64,000 bases of DNA from RPQJ01 sp963706535 (GTDB lineage: Bacteria > Pseudomonadota > Gammaproteobacteria > Steroidobacterales > Steroidobacteraceae). Position 1 is the first letter of the stretch. Every line of letters begins with the position of its first letter. The stretch is from positions 124,001 to 188,000 of the forward strand of contig CAVPMU010000015.1 of the NCBI GenBank assembly GCA_963706535.1. Direction: 5' to 3'. Below the pieces are notes generated by a model. It ran no database searches, was not told the DNA's origin, and worked only from the letters and a program-made list of their open reading frames with translations. Positions 48,205 to 56,953 of the stretch are shown piece after piece. Both the position numbers and the translations under genes were made by a program.

Positions 48205-49182
48205 TTACAGCAGGTCCTTCACCCCGTCGCGTTCCTCGAGCAGTTCCTTGTGCGTCGCGTCCATGCGCGCGCGACTGAACTCATTCACCGCGAGGCCCTG
48301 CACGATCTGGTACTCGCCATCCTTGCAGGTGACCGGGTAGCCGTAGATCACGCCCTCGGGGATCCCGTAGCTGCCGTCGGACGGTATGCCCATGCTGACC
48401 CAGTCGCCTGCCGGCGAGCCCATCACCCAGTCGTGGATGTGGTCGATCGCGGCGGACGCGGCCGAGGCTGCGGAGGAGGCGCCGCGTGCCTTGATGATCG
48501 CCGCGCCGCGCTGCTGCACCGTCGGGATGAACTGCTCCTTGTACCAGGCGCCGTCCACGAGCGAGAGCGCCGGCTTGCCCTGCACCGTCGCGTGGTGGAG
48601 GTCCGGGTACTGCGTCGAGGAGTGGTTGCCCCAGATCGTCACCTTCCGCAGGTCGGTGACGTGCGTACCGGTCTTCTCGGCGAGTTGCGACAGCGCGCGG
48701 TTGTGGTCGAGACGCACCATCGCCGTGAAATTGCGGGGATCGAGGCTCGGCGCGTTCTTCATCGCGATCATCGAGTTGGTGTTGGCCGGGTTGCCCACGA
48801 CCAGCACGCGGACCTTGCGGTCGGCGACGGCGTCGAGCGCCTTGCCCTGTGCGGAAAAGATCTGCGCATTGGCGAGCAACAGGTCCTTGCGCTCCATGCC
48901 CGGGCCGCGCGGCCGCGCGCCGACCAGCAGTGCCACGTTGCAGTCCTTGAAGGCGACCTGCGCGTCGTCGGTCGCGACGATCCGGTTCAGCGTCGGGAAC
49001 GCACAATCGTTCAACTCCATCACCACGCCCTGCAGCGCCCCCAGTGCCGGCGTGATCTCGAGCAGGTGCAGGTTGACGGGCTGGTCTGCGCCGAGCATCT
49101 GGCCCGAGGCCACCCGGAAGGCGAGCGCGTAGCCGATCTGGCCGGCCGCACCGGTGATCGCGACATTGACTGGGGTCTTCAT
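48205..49182 (-). CDS. mdh: Malate dehydrogenase (NAD-dependent)
   Basis: A 325-residue TCA-cycle enzyme that interconverts malate and oxaloacetate. The nucleotide loop is ITGAAGQIGYALAF, the substrate arginines are in GARPRGPGMERKDLL, NPANTNSMIA is present, and the catalytic histidine is in VTIWGNHSSTQYPDL. This is the about 325-residue class common in beta- and gammaproteobacteria. The start ATG 49182 (MKTPVNVAITGAAG) is at the normal distance from the glycine loop. Confidence 0.95.
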   Translation of the reverse strand: MKTPVNVAITGAAGQIGYALAFRVASGQMLGADQPVNLHLLEITPALGALQGVVMELNDCAFPTLNRIVATDDAQVAFKDCNVALLVGARPRGPGMERKDLLLANAQIFSAQGKALDAVADRKVRVLVVGNPANTNSMIAMKNAPSLDPRNFTAMVRLDHNRALSQLAEKTGTHVTDLRKVTIWGNHSSTQYPDLHHATVQGKPALSLVDGAWYKEQFIPTVQQRGAAIIKARGASSAASAASAAIDHIHDWVMGSPAGDWVSMGIPSDGSYGIPEGVIYGYPVTCKDGEYQIVQGLAVNEFSRARMDATHKELLEERDGVKDLL

Positions 49183-49340
49183 GGATTCTCTCCGCTGGTT
49201 TTGCTCGAACACACGGGATCGCAGGCGACCCTCTGCGAGGGGGCCCCGTCCGGCAGACCGTCGATATTAGCAGCGGGGCATGGCTGGACCCGGTAAGGGT
49301 CTGCCGAGAGTCCGGCAGCCGGCTCGAGCCAGCAGGGGGG

Positions 49341-49369
49341 TTGCAATTGTGTTAGTGCTGTAGTTAACT
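49341..49369 (+). promoter_or_regulatory. Candidate promoter of the microprotein-GntR pair
   Basis: A -35-like TTGCAA (49341-49346), a 17-base spacer and a -10-like TTAACT (49364-49369). The interval also contains GTGTTAGT and AACTAGCACAC, a loose inverted repeat that may be a GntR-type operator. Judged by consensus only. Confidence 0.35.
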
Positions 49370-49412
49370 AGCACACCATACAGATTGAGCGCCAAGCGGC
49401 GGGAGAACGAAA

Positions 49413-49568
49413 ATGCGCGCGGCGAACAGGTTCCTGGCAGCGGCCCTGGCGGTCGTCGTCTGGTTGTTTGCAGGTTGGTCCGTCGCGTCGGGGACGTTTA
49501 CGCCGAGCGCCAGCACCCCGCCGCCCATCGGCGCCACCGCGTCCGCATGGTTGCCGGGCGCGGATTGA
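49413..49568 (+). CDS. Small secreted or membrane protein (51 aa)
   Basis: The ORF starts at ATG 49413 with GGGAG 8 bases upstream. It begins MRAANRFLAAALAVVVWLF, a signal peptide or single membrane helix, and ends with a short Ser/Thr/Pro-rich tail (TFTPSASTPPPIGATAS). It precedes the GntR gene by 65 bases, probably on the same transcript. No homologue is known to me. Confidence 0.45.
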   Translation: MRAANRFLAAALAVVVWLFAGWSVASGTFTPSASTPPPIGATASAWLPGAD

Positions 49569-49633
49569 TGGCGGGGCCGGCAACGGGTGTTCTGCTAAAG
49601 TAGAGCAGCGTAGCACCCGCCCCTCGTGGCCCC

Positions 49634-49996
49634 ATGGACTCCCACTGGAACGACAACCAGCCGATCTATCGCCAGCTCCGCGACAAGGTGGTGGCGATGA
49701 TCCTCGAAGGCACGCTCGGCGACGGCGACGCGCTGCCGTCGGTGCGCAACGTCGCCGCGGAGTTCTCGCTCAACCCGCTCACGGTCCTGAAGGGCTACCA
49801 GCAACTCGTCGACGAAGGCCTCGTAGAGAAGCGCCGTGGCCGCGGCATGTTCGTCAACGCGGGCGTGCGGGCCGAATTGCTGAAGGGCGAGCGCCAGCGT
49901 TTCCTCGAGCAGGAATGGCCCCGCGTAGCCCGGCGAATCGAGAGGTTGGGGCTCAGTGCCGAGCAGTTGCTTGGGAAGAAAGTGACTAATGACTAA
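49634..49996 (+). CDS. GntR family regulator, YtrA subfamily
   Basis: A 120-residue regulator with a winged helix (QPIYRQLRDKVVAMILEGTL, then LPSVRNVAAEFSLNPLTVLK) and only a short C-terminal dimerisation helix, as in YtrA. YtrA regulators usually sit next to ABC transporter genes that they repress, but here none is adjacent, so the gene is an orphan. The last residues (VTND) and the TAA stop are encoded by TGACTAA heptamers of the following inverted repeat. Confidence 0.85.
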   Translation: MDSHWNDNQPIYRQLRDKVVAMILEGTLGDGDALPSVRNVAAEFSLNPLTVLKGYQQLVDEGLVEKRRGRGMFVNAGVRAELLKGERQRFLEQEWPRVARRIERLGLSAEQLLGKKVTND

Positions 49997-50086
49997 TGAT
50001 CAGCGGTTAGTGAGGACGCGGCGTTGCGCATCGGCTGCAGTCCACGCGGCCGTGTACGCTCTTCACTAACCGCTGATCATTAGTCA
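49990..50086. repeat. Inverted repeat with 24-bp perfect arms between convergent genes
   Basis: The arms 49990-50013 and 50063-50086 are perfect complements (TGACTAATGATCAGCGG...), with a 49-base loop. The left arm is preceded by one more TGACTAA unit that encodes the GntR C-terminus and stop, and the right arm touches the stop of the RND permease gene. The RNA would fold into a long stem in both transcripts. No T-run follows, so it is not a standard terminator. Confidence 0.9.
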
Positions 50087-53000
50087 TCAACCGCTTTCCG
50101 TCATCCCCGCAGACTTCGCCTTGGCCTCAACGCTCGGGGGCAGCATCTTGTACATCACCGGCGTCACGATGCCGCCGAGCAGCGTAGAGGAGACGAGGCC
50201 GCCGATGATCACGATCGCGAGCGGCGAGTAGAGTCCCGAGCCCTGCACCGCCAGCGGCAGCAGGCCACCGATCGCCGTCGCCGAGGTGAGCAGGATGGGC
50301 AGGATGCGGATCTCGCCCGCGCGCTCGACGGCCTCGTCGAGCCCCATACCCTGTTCACGCTGCTGGTTGGCGAAATCCACCAGCAGGATCGAATTCTTGA
50401 TCTGGATGCCGATCAATGCCACGAGACCGATGGTGGCGGTGAAGGAGAGCGTGTACCCGGTGACGAGCAGCGCGAGCAGTGCGCCCGCCACCCCGAGCGG
50501 CACCACGCCGGCGACGATCAGCATCGAGCGGAAGCTGCCGAACTCGAGCACCAGCACCGCGAGGATGCCGAAGGCCGCGACCAGCGCCGCGGTGCCGACG
50601 CCACCGAAGGTCTCGGCGCGGGCCTCGAGCTCTCCGCCAGCGCGCAGGCTGTAGCCCGCCGGCAACGACATTTCTCCCAGCCTGTCGAGCACCGCCCGCG
50701 TGACCTTGCCGGTGTTGTAGCCTGCCGCCGGATAGGCGCTCAGCAGCACCTCGCGTTCCCGGTCGCGGCGCCTCACGAGGTTCGCGGCCGCCGAGAACTC
50801 CGGCGTCGCGATCTGTCGCAGCGGCACCGGCCGGCCGGCCGTCGAGGCGACCTCGATCAGGTCCAGCGCTTCGAGCGTCGGGCGGCCCTGCATCGGCAGG
50901 CGCAGCGCGATGTCGTACTCGTCGCCATCCGGCTCGCGGAACCTGCCGGCGCTCAAGCCGGCCACCGCCGCGCGCACCGTTCGGTCGGCCTCCACCGGCG
51001 CCACCCCGAGCAGCGCGGCCTTCTGCGCATCGATGTTGAGGTCGAGGTCCGTGCGCAGCCTGCGCACCGGGTTGTCGACGTCGCGCGTGCCGGGCGTGGC
51101 GGCGATGATGAGCTCCGCCTGCGCCGACAGCTCGCGCAGCTGCACGAGGTCGGGACCCACGATCGCAACCTCGATCGGTGCATCGATGGGCGGCCCGTTC
51201 TGGAACGACTCGACCTGGATCTCGGCCCCCGCGTATTCGGAGAACACCGACCGCAGTTCCTCGTACAGCTGCGGGCTGCGGCGCGGCTCGTACGCGTGGA
51301 GCTCGGCGAAGACCTCGGCGATGTTCGCCTTGGTCTCCTCGGGCAAGATGTTGTAGTAGACGCGCGGGTTGCCGCGGCCGAGGTTCGCGAACCAGTGCTT
51401 CACCTCCGGGCGGCGCGCCAGTTCGTCCTCGACGTGGCGCAGCGCGCGGTCGGTGTCCGCGAGGCTTGCGCCGTCGGGCGTCTCGATGGTGACGCGGAAC
51501 TGCGGGATGTCGGCCGCCGGAAACAGGCTGAAGCCGATCAGCGGGACGAGCGCGACGCACCCGCCGACGAAGGCGAGCGATGCGAGCAGCGTGCGACGGG
51601 GACGACGCAACGCGGCATGCAGGGCAGGCACGTAGCTGCGGTGGATCGCGGCCATCACGAGCTGCAGCAGCCGGTTGCCTTCGCCCGCCTCGCCCTCCGG
51701 CTTGAGCATCCGGCTGGCGAGGAACGGGATGACCGTGAACGCCACGAACAGCGAGGCGAGCACCGTGTAGAGCACCGCGGCGGGCAGCGAGCGGATGAAG
51801 ATGCCGGAGCCCTCCGGCAGGAACAGCAGCGGCAGGAATGCGAACAGCAGCGTCACCGTGCAGCCGAGCACGGCGAGCGCGATCTGGTCGGTGGCGGCCA
51901 CGGCGGCCTCGACCCGCGAGTAGCCCGCCCGCAGGTAGCGCGCGATGTTCTCCACCACCACGATCGAGTCGTCCACCAGCAGGCCGAGCGCGAGCACGAA
52001 GCCCGCGATGGACAGCTGGTTGAGCGAGAAGCCGCTGAAGTGCAGCAGCGACAGGCCGATCGCGAGCGACAGCGGGATCGAGATCATCACGACCGTCGCG
52101 GCGCGCAGGCCGAGCGGCAGCAGCGTGAGCAGCACGAGACTGATGGCGATGGCGAAGTCGATTGCGAGGCGCGTCAGGCGATGGCCAACGTTGCGCGTCT
52201 GGTCGAAGCCGCGCTCGAGCGCGATGCCCTCGGGCAGTTCGCGCTCGAAGGCATCGAGCCGGGCGTAGATGCCGTCGCGCACCTCGAAGACGTTGACGCG
52301 GTCCTTGGCGTTCGCCGTGACGAACACCGCGCGTCGGCCGCTGAAGCGGCCCGTGTAGCGCTCCTCCGCGGTGTCCCAGGCGACCTCGGCGACGTCGCGC
52401 AGCTTGACGATGCGCCCGCCACGGCTCGCGACGACCGTCTCGGCGATCTCGTCGAGCGAATCGTAGCTGCCCGAGGTCTTGAGGTTGTACCTGCGCAGGC
52501 CCACGTCCACCGCGCCGCCAGGGATCGCGGCGTTCTCGCCGCGGATCGCCGCCTCGACCTGGCCGAGCGCGATGCCGGCGCGACCCATGCGCTCGAGGTC
52601 GAGCGCGACGCGCACCTCGGGCTCCGGGAAGGCCCAGATCTCGCTGCGCCGCACGCCGGGCACGGTCTCGATCGAGTCGCGCAGCTCCTCGGCGCGGTCC
52701 TTCAACTCGCGAAAGCTCGCCGCCTCGCTCACCAGCGCGAACTGCACGATGTTGACGAGGCCCGAGCCCGTCTTGCGGACCTCGAGCGACGCCAGGTCGG
52801 GCGGCAGCTGCGAGCGGATGCGGTTCACCTCGCGGACCACCTCGTCGTACTTGTCGGTGGGGTCCGTGTGCCACTGGAACTCGATGCGGATCACGCCCAC
52901 GCCGTCGAGCGAGCGGCTCTCCATGTGCTTGATGTCGTCGATCTCGTTGATCGCGTCCTCGATGGGATCGACCACCAGCCGCTCGATTTCCACGGGATCG

Positions 53001-53161
53001 GCACCCGGGTAGACCGCCACGATGGTGGGGATCGGGGCGTGGAACTCGGGGTCCTCGGAGCGCGGGATGTCGAGGTAGGCGTTCAGGCCCATCGCGATCA
53101 GCAGCGCGAACAGAACCAGCGTGAACTGCCAGCGCGCGACGCTGAACGCCCAGATGCGCAT
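50087..53161 (-). CDS. RND efflux permease of operon 2
   Basis: A 1024-residue AcrB-superfamily permease of the group that exports drugs with a two-gene partner set. The N-terminus MRIWAFSVARWQFTLVLFAL has the first membrane segment, and LVLALGLLVDDSIVVVEN-like sequence (FVLALGLLVDDSIVVVENIA) holds the proton-relay acids. The ATG at 53161 follows the adaptor stop by 8 bases. The stop lies directly against the inverted repeat at 50063-50086. Confidence 0.93.
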   Translation of the reverse strand: MRIWAFSVARWQFTLVLFALLIAMGLNAYLDIPRSEDPEFHAPIPTIVAVYPGADPVEIERLVVDPIEDAINEIDDIKHMESRSLDGVGVIRIEFQWHTDPTDKYDEVVREVNRIRSQLPPDLASLEVRKTGSGLVNIVQFALVSEAASFRELKDRAEELRDSIETVPGVRRSEIWAFPEPEVRVALDLERMGRAGIALGQVEAAIRGENAAIPGGAVDVGLRRYNLKTSGSYDSLDEIAETVVASRGGRIVKLRDVAEVAWDTAEERYTGRFSGRRAVFVTANAKDRVNVFEVRDGIYARLDAFERELPEGIALERGFDQTRNVGHRLTRLAIDFAIAISLVLLTLLPLGLRAATVVMISIPLSLAIGLSLLHFSGFSLNQLSIAGFVLALGLLVDDSIVVVENIARYLRAGYSRVEAAVAATDQIALAVLGCTVTLLFAFLPLLFLPEGSGIFIRSLPAAVLYTVLASLFVAFTVIPFLASRMLKPEGEAGEGNRLLQLVMAAIHRSYVPALHAALRRPRRTLLASLAFVGGCVALVPLIGFSLFPAADIPQFRVTIETPDGASLADTDRALRHVEDELARRPEVKHWFANLGRGNPRVYYNILPEETKANIAEVFAELHAYEPRRSPQLYEELRSVFSEYAGAEIQVESFQNGPPIDAPIEVAIVGPDLVQLRELSAQAELIIAATPGTRDVDNPVRRLRTDLDLNIDAQKAALLGVAPVEADRTVRAAVAGLSAGRFREPDGDEYDIALRLPMQGRPTLEALDLIEVASTAGRPVPLRQIATPEFSAAANLVRRRDREREVLLSAYPAAGYNTGKVTRAVLDRLGEMSLPAGYSLRAGGELEARAETFGGVGTAALVAAFGILAVLVLEFGSFRSMLIVAGVVPLGVAGALLALLVTGYTLSFTATIGLVALIGIQIKNSILLVDFANQQREQGMGLDEAVERAGEIRILPILLTSATAIGGLLPLAVQGSGLYSPLAIVIIGGLVSSTLLGGIVTPVMYKMLPPSVEAKAKSAGMTESG

Positions 53162-53169
53162 GGTCGGCT

Positions 53170-54231
53170 TCAGCCCGCGTCGCCGACGAGCCGGACGGGC
53201 TTGCCGTCGACGAGCCACGCCGCGCCATCCGTGGCGACCTGCTCGCCCACCTCGAGACCGGCGATGACGACGACCCGTTCGCCGACGATTGGTCCGACGG
53301 TGACCTGCCTGCGACGAGCCACGCCGTCGCGCGGATCGACCACGTAGACGGTTGCGGCCGGGCCGTTGGCCTCGACGATGGCCGTGAGCGGCACGACCGT
53401 GCGCGGTTCCGTCGCGGCGCCGTCCGCGATCGCGAGCGCCACTTTCGCCACGAGGCCCCGCGCAAAGCGGGCGCCACCGGGCGCCACGGCGATCTCGACC
53501 TCGAAGGTGCCCGTCTGCGGATCGGCGCTGGAGGCGACCCGGCTCACCGTGCCCTCGAATTCGCGTCCCGGGAAGGCGTCGAACACCACGCGCGCGGTGT
53601 CTCCGAGTTCGACGCGCACGGCGTCACGATCGACGAGCGCCGCGCGCACGACCCAGCCTTCCCCGGTCGCGCCGAGCACCAGCACCGGCTGTCCACCCTG
53701 CACGAGCTCGCTCTCCTCCGAGAGCCGCTGCAGCACCACGCCGTCCACCGGGGCGTCGATGCGGGCGAAGCGCGCGTTGAAGCGCGCGGCGTCGAGGTCC
53801 GAGTGCGCGACGTTGTAGGCCGTGGTCAGGTTCTCGACCTGCTCCTCGGTCGCCACCTCGTCGGCCTGCAGCTTGCGCGCGCGCTCGAGGTCGCGGCGCA
53901 ACTTCTCGACGGCTTCCTCCGCCTGCGCGACGGCCGCGTTCACCTCGGCGCGCTTCAGCACCGCGAGGGGCTGTCCACGCTGGACCCGATCGCCGGCCTC
54001 CACCGTGATGCGGTCGATCACACCGCCGATCTTGAAGGCGAGGCGGATCTCGTCGCGCGGCGCGAGCACGCCGACGGCGCGGACCTCGCGTGCAATCTCG
54101 ACACTCTCGACCGGCATGGTGCGCACCGGTGCCGCTGCGGCGGCCGTCTCCGTGTCCGGGGGCGTCGCACGGCCACATGCGAAGAGGATGGCGCTCGCGC
54201 CTGCCAGGGCGACCAGGCGGAAAAGCTGCAT
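53170..54231 (-). CDS. RND efflux periplasmic adaptor of operon 2
   Basis: A 353-residue membrane-fusion lipoprotein. The signal ends in ILFAC. The alpha-hairpin (AQAEEAVEKLRRDLERARKL) and beta-barrel (DTARVVFDAFPGREFEGTV) are typical. The ATG at 54231 overlaps the stop of the upstream tolC-like gene (TGATG). Confidence 0.92.
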   Translation of the reverse strand: MQLFRLVALAGASAILFACGRATPPDTETAAAAAPVRTMPVESVEIAREVRAVGVLAPRDEIRLAFKIGGVIDRITVEAGDRVQRGQPLAVLKRAEVNAAVAQAEEAVEKLRRDLERARKLQADEVATEEQVENLTTAYNVAHSDLDAARFNARFARIDAPVDGVVLQRLSEESELVQGGQPVLVLGATGEGWVVRAALVDRDAVRVELGDTARVVFDAFPGREFEGTVSRVASSADPQTGTFEVEIAVAPGGARFARGLVAKVALAIADGAATEPRTVVPLTAIVEANGPAATVYVVDPRDGVARRRQVTVGPIVGERVVVIAGLEVGEQVATDGAAWLVDGKPVRLVGDAG

Positions 54232-55664
54232 CACGGGATCTCCCTGTCGGCGGCGCGCGGGTCGCCGACGGCGTATTCGAGCTCGGCGAGGCGCGCGAGG
54301 AATTCCGCGCGCACGCGATTCAGGTTGAGCAGCGCCTCGGTGTGCGCGCGCCGCGCGTCGATGAACTCGGCCTGGTTGATCTGCCCGAGGTCGCGCTTGC
54401 GGCTCGCGATGCGGAAGGCGCCCGCGGCCGCGGCCGTGCGCTTTCCGGCCGTCTCGATGGACGCCTCGGCGACCTCGAGCGTCTCGAGCGACTGCTGCAC
54501 GTCGAGTCTCACCTGCAGGCGGGCGAGGTCGCGCGTCGCGCGCAGCTCCTCGGTGAACGCTCGGGCCTCGCGCAAGGCGGCGCGGTCGGCGCCGCCGCGG
54601 AACGCGTTCCAGCGCAGGATCACCGAGGCCAGCACGTAGCGCTGGTCGTCGCCGAAGCCATATTCCTCGCCCTGGATCCCGGCCTCGGCGCCGAGGGCGA
54701 GCGTGGGCTTGAAGGCGGCTCGGGCGAGATCCTGGCGCGCTACGCCCGTCGCGACGGCGGCATCGAGTCCCTTGAGCTCGGCGCGGGTGCGCGTGGCCAG
54801 TTCCTGCAGCAGGACGGTGTCGAGCGGCCGGCCCGCGAGTCGGCGGACGAGGCCTGTGCGGAAGCGTTCGACCGTCGCCGCGTCGATCTCCGCTTGCGGC
54901 AGCGGTGCGGCGAGCGGGGCATTGCGCAGCAGGTTCACGTAGCTTTGCGCGATGCGCACGGCGCTCGCCGCGGCGATGCGCTGTTGCTCGATCTCGAGCA
55001 CGTCGGCTTCGGCGCGGTAGACGAGGTCGCGGGTGATGCGTCCGTTGCGGTAGAGGCTCTCGTTGGCGTCGAGGTTCGCCTGCGCGAGGTCGCGCGTGGC
55101 CGCGATCACGAGGAGCGCCTGCTGTGCGGCGATCCAGCGGTAGTACGCCTGCCGCGTATCGCGGGTCACGCGGGCGCGCAGCGCCGCGAGGTTCGCCTGT
55201 GCGCGGTTCAGGTCCTGGCGGCTCGCCTCGAGCGAAGGTGCGAGGCGGGGCTCGTAGAGCGGCTGCTGCAGCACGAGCTTGGTTTCCTGCTCGCGGCTGC
55301 GCAGCAGCGCGATCTGCTCGTTGGCGATGCGCGGAAAGCGCGGCGGCTGGCCGCTTGCCACGAGCATTTCGTCGAGCGTGGCGTACACCGGGTTCAACAG
55401 GTCGCCGACCGGGAAGTCGATCGTGCGCCCGCCGTCGGCGGCGGTGTAGCGCGCGGCGAGGTCGAGCACCGGGAGGTAGCGCGCCCGGGCCTGGTCGAGG
55501 ACCGCGAGACGCTGCTGCACGGACGCCGCGCCGGCACCGAGCTCGAGGTTGGCGGCGAGCGCGTCGTCGAGGACCTGCTCGAGACCCTGCTCGACGGTTG
55601 CGCTCGCGGTGGCCGCTGCCAGCAGCGACGCCAGGAGTGCGATTGCCGTGATGCGCATGTGCAT
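54231..55664 (-). CDS. TolC-family outer-membrane protein of operon 2
   Basis: A 477-residue exported protein with a signal peptide (ending AATASA) and two long helical repeats of the TolC fold (EASRQDLNRAQANLAALRA and RKRDLGQINQAEFIDARRA). No lipobox, so it is a TolC-like and not OprM-like channel. It lies 7 bases after the TetR gene and before the adaptor and permease. Confidence 0.92.
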   Translation of the reverse strand: MHMRITAIALLASLLAAATASATVEQGLEQVLDDALAANLELGAGAASVQQRLAVLDQARARYLPVLDLAARYTAADGGRTIDFPVGDLLNPVYATLDEMLVASGQPPRFPRIANEQIALLRSREQETKLVLQQPLYEPRLAPSLEASRQDLNRAQANLAALRARVTRDTRQAYYRWIAAQQALLVIAATRDLAQANLDANESLYRNGRITRDLVYRAEADVLEIEQQRIAAASAVRIAQSYVNLLRNAPLAAPLPQAEIDAATVERFRTGLVRRLAGRPLDTVLLQELATRTRAELKGLDAAVATGVARQDLARAAFKPTLALGAEAGIQGEEYGFGDDQRYVLASVILRWNAFRGGADRAALREARAFTEELRATRDLARLQVRLDVQQSLETLEVAEASIETAGKRTAAAAGAFRIASRKRDLGQINQAEFIDARRAHTEALLNLNRVRAEFLARLAELEYAVGDPRAADREIP

Positions 55665-55671
55665 GGCCCGG

Positions 55672-56310
55672 TCAGGCGCGGATCGAGCGCAGTGCGAGGT
55701 CGAAGGCGTGGTCGACGAACGCCTGCACCGCGATGCCTTCGTGCTCGATCTGCGACCGCTTGGAGGAGGCGATCTGGATGAGCCCGTGCGAGAACGCCCA
55801 CAGCGACAGCGCTGCGACGTACGGGTCGCCGATGTCGGCGCGTATGGAGCCGTCGGCCACGCCCCGGTTCAGCGCGTCGACGATGGTCTCGTGTGCCCGG
55901 TGGCCGGCCTGCAGGCAGGCGGCTTCGTTCGGCTGGATCGAGCCGTCCTCGCTGATGTGGGCCTGGAAGCGGGCGCAGGCGTCGAAGTAGTGCGGCAGCT
56001 CGCGCGCGAAGGCGAGGTAGGCGAGGCCGATCGCTTCCACCTGGTCGATGCCCCGCTGCTTGCCGCCGCGGGCCGCCTCGAACCGGTCGCGCAAGGCGTC
56101 GAGCGCACGCTCGACCAGTGCGAAGTGCAGGTCCGCCTTGTCGCGGAAGTAGACGTAGAGCAGGGCACGGCTCAAGCGCGCGCGACGCGCGACCTGGTCC
56201 ATGGTCACGGCGTCCCAGCCGACCTCTGCATAGAGCCCCTCCGCCGCGTCGACGATCTCGGCGCGGCGCCGGTCCCGCTCTTCCTGTCGGCGCTCGGTGA
56301 TGTACGACAT
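55672..56310 (-). CDS. TetR family regulator heading RND operon 2
   Basis: A 212-residue regulator with helix-turn-helix DAAEGLYAEVGWDAVTMDQV then ARRARLSRALLYVYFRDK. The start at 56310 (MSYITERRQEERD) is preferred, because the longer start at 56349 would place the palindrome TGACACGGTGTCA inside the gene. As the first gene of the operon it probably represses its own promoter at 56332-56344. Confidence 0.9.
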   Translation of the reverse strand: MSYITERRQEERDRRRAEIVDAAEGLYAEVGWDAVTMDQVARRARLSRALLYVYFRDKADLHFALVERALDALRDRFEAARGGKQRGIDQVEAIGLAYLAFARELPHYFDACARFQAHISEDGSIQPNEAACLQAGHRAHETIVDALNRGVADGSIRADIGDPYVAALSLWAFSHGLIQIASSKRSQIEHEGIAVQAFVDHAFDLALRSIRA

Positions 56311-56331
56311 CGGATCATGCTGCACTGCAAC

Positions 56332-56344
56332 TGACACGGTGTCA
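56332..56344. promoter_or_regulatory. TetR operator overlapping the operon 2 promoter
   Basis: The perfect palindrome TGACAC-G-GTGTCA, 21 bases before the TetR start. On the minus strand it overlaps a TTGACA -35 sequence, so a bound TetR dimer would block RNA polymerase. The -10 is weak. Confidence 0.6.
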
Positions 56345-56470
56345 ATCATTAAACAGATGTGTACATCGACAGTGCCAATGGCCTCGATTGCCAGGTCCTG
56401 TTGGGCCCGTCCGAGCTACGGGCGACAATGGTGATCATCGAAAACCGACCAGACCCGCAAAGGAGTCCCC

Positions 56471-56953
56471 ATGCACAGCACGCGCATCGACCTCGCCCCC
56501 AAGACGCGCGCCAAGGTGATCGGCATCCTGAATGCCCGCCTGGCCGACGCCATCGACCTGCAGCTGCAGGCCAGGCAGGCGCACTGGAACGTGAAAGGAC
56601 CGAGCTTCATCGCCCTGCACGAACTGTTCGACCAGGTCGCGACGGGGATCTCCGGCCACATCGACGAGATGGCCGAGCGCGTCACGGCGTTGGGTGGCAT
56701 CGCCGAGGGCACCGTGCAGGCGGTGGCCGGCCGCTCGAAGCTCGACCCCTATCCGCTCGAGATCGCTGACGGCCGAGCGCACCTGGATGCGCTGGCCGCT
56801 TCGCTGGCGCGCTTCGGCAAGGCCGTGCGCAAGGCGATCGACGAGACGGGCAAGGCGGGCGACGCCGACACCAGCGACCTGTTCACGGAAATCTCGCGCG
56901 ACGCCGACAAGACCTTGTGGCTGGTCGAGGCTCACCTGCAGGCCGATCGCTGA
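56471..56953 (+). CDS. dps: Dps family DNA-protection/iron-storage protein
   Basis: A 160-residue ferritin-like protein. The inter-subunit ferroxidase ligands have exactly the Dps spacing: H38, H50, D54 on one subunit and D65, E69 on the other (ARQAHWNVKGPSF, SGHIDEMAER). It oxidises and stores iron and shields DNA in starvation or peroxide stress. AAAGGAG lies before the ATG. It ends directly against the purT stop. Confidence 0.94.
   Translation: MHSTRIDLAPKTRAKVIGILNARLADAIDLQLQARQAHWNVKGPSFIALHELFDQVATGISGHIDEMAERVTALGGIAEGTVQAVAGRSKLDPYPLEIADGRAHLDALAASLARFGKAVRKAIDETGKAGDADTSDLFTEISRDADKTLWLVEAHLQADR

Noticed and set aside
56311..56349. Longer TetR start at 56349
   Set aside because: It would put the operator palindrome and the -35 sequence inside the coding region; the start at 56310 fits the usual N-terminus.
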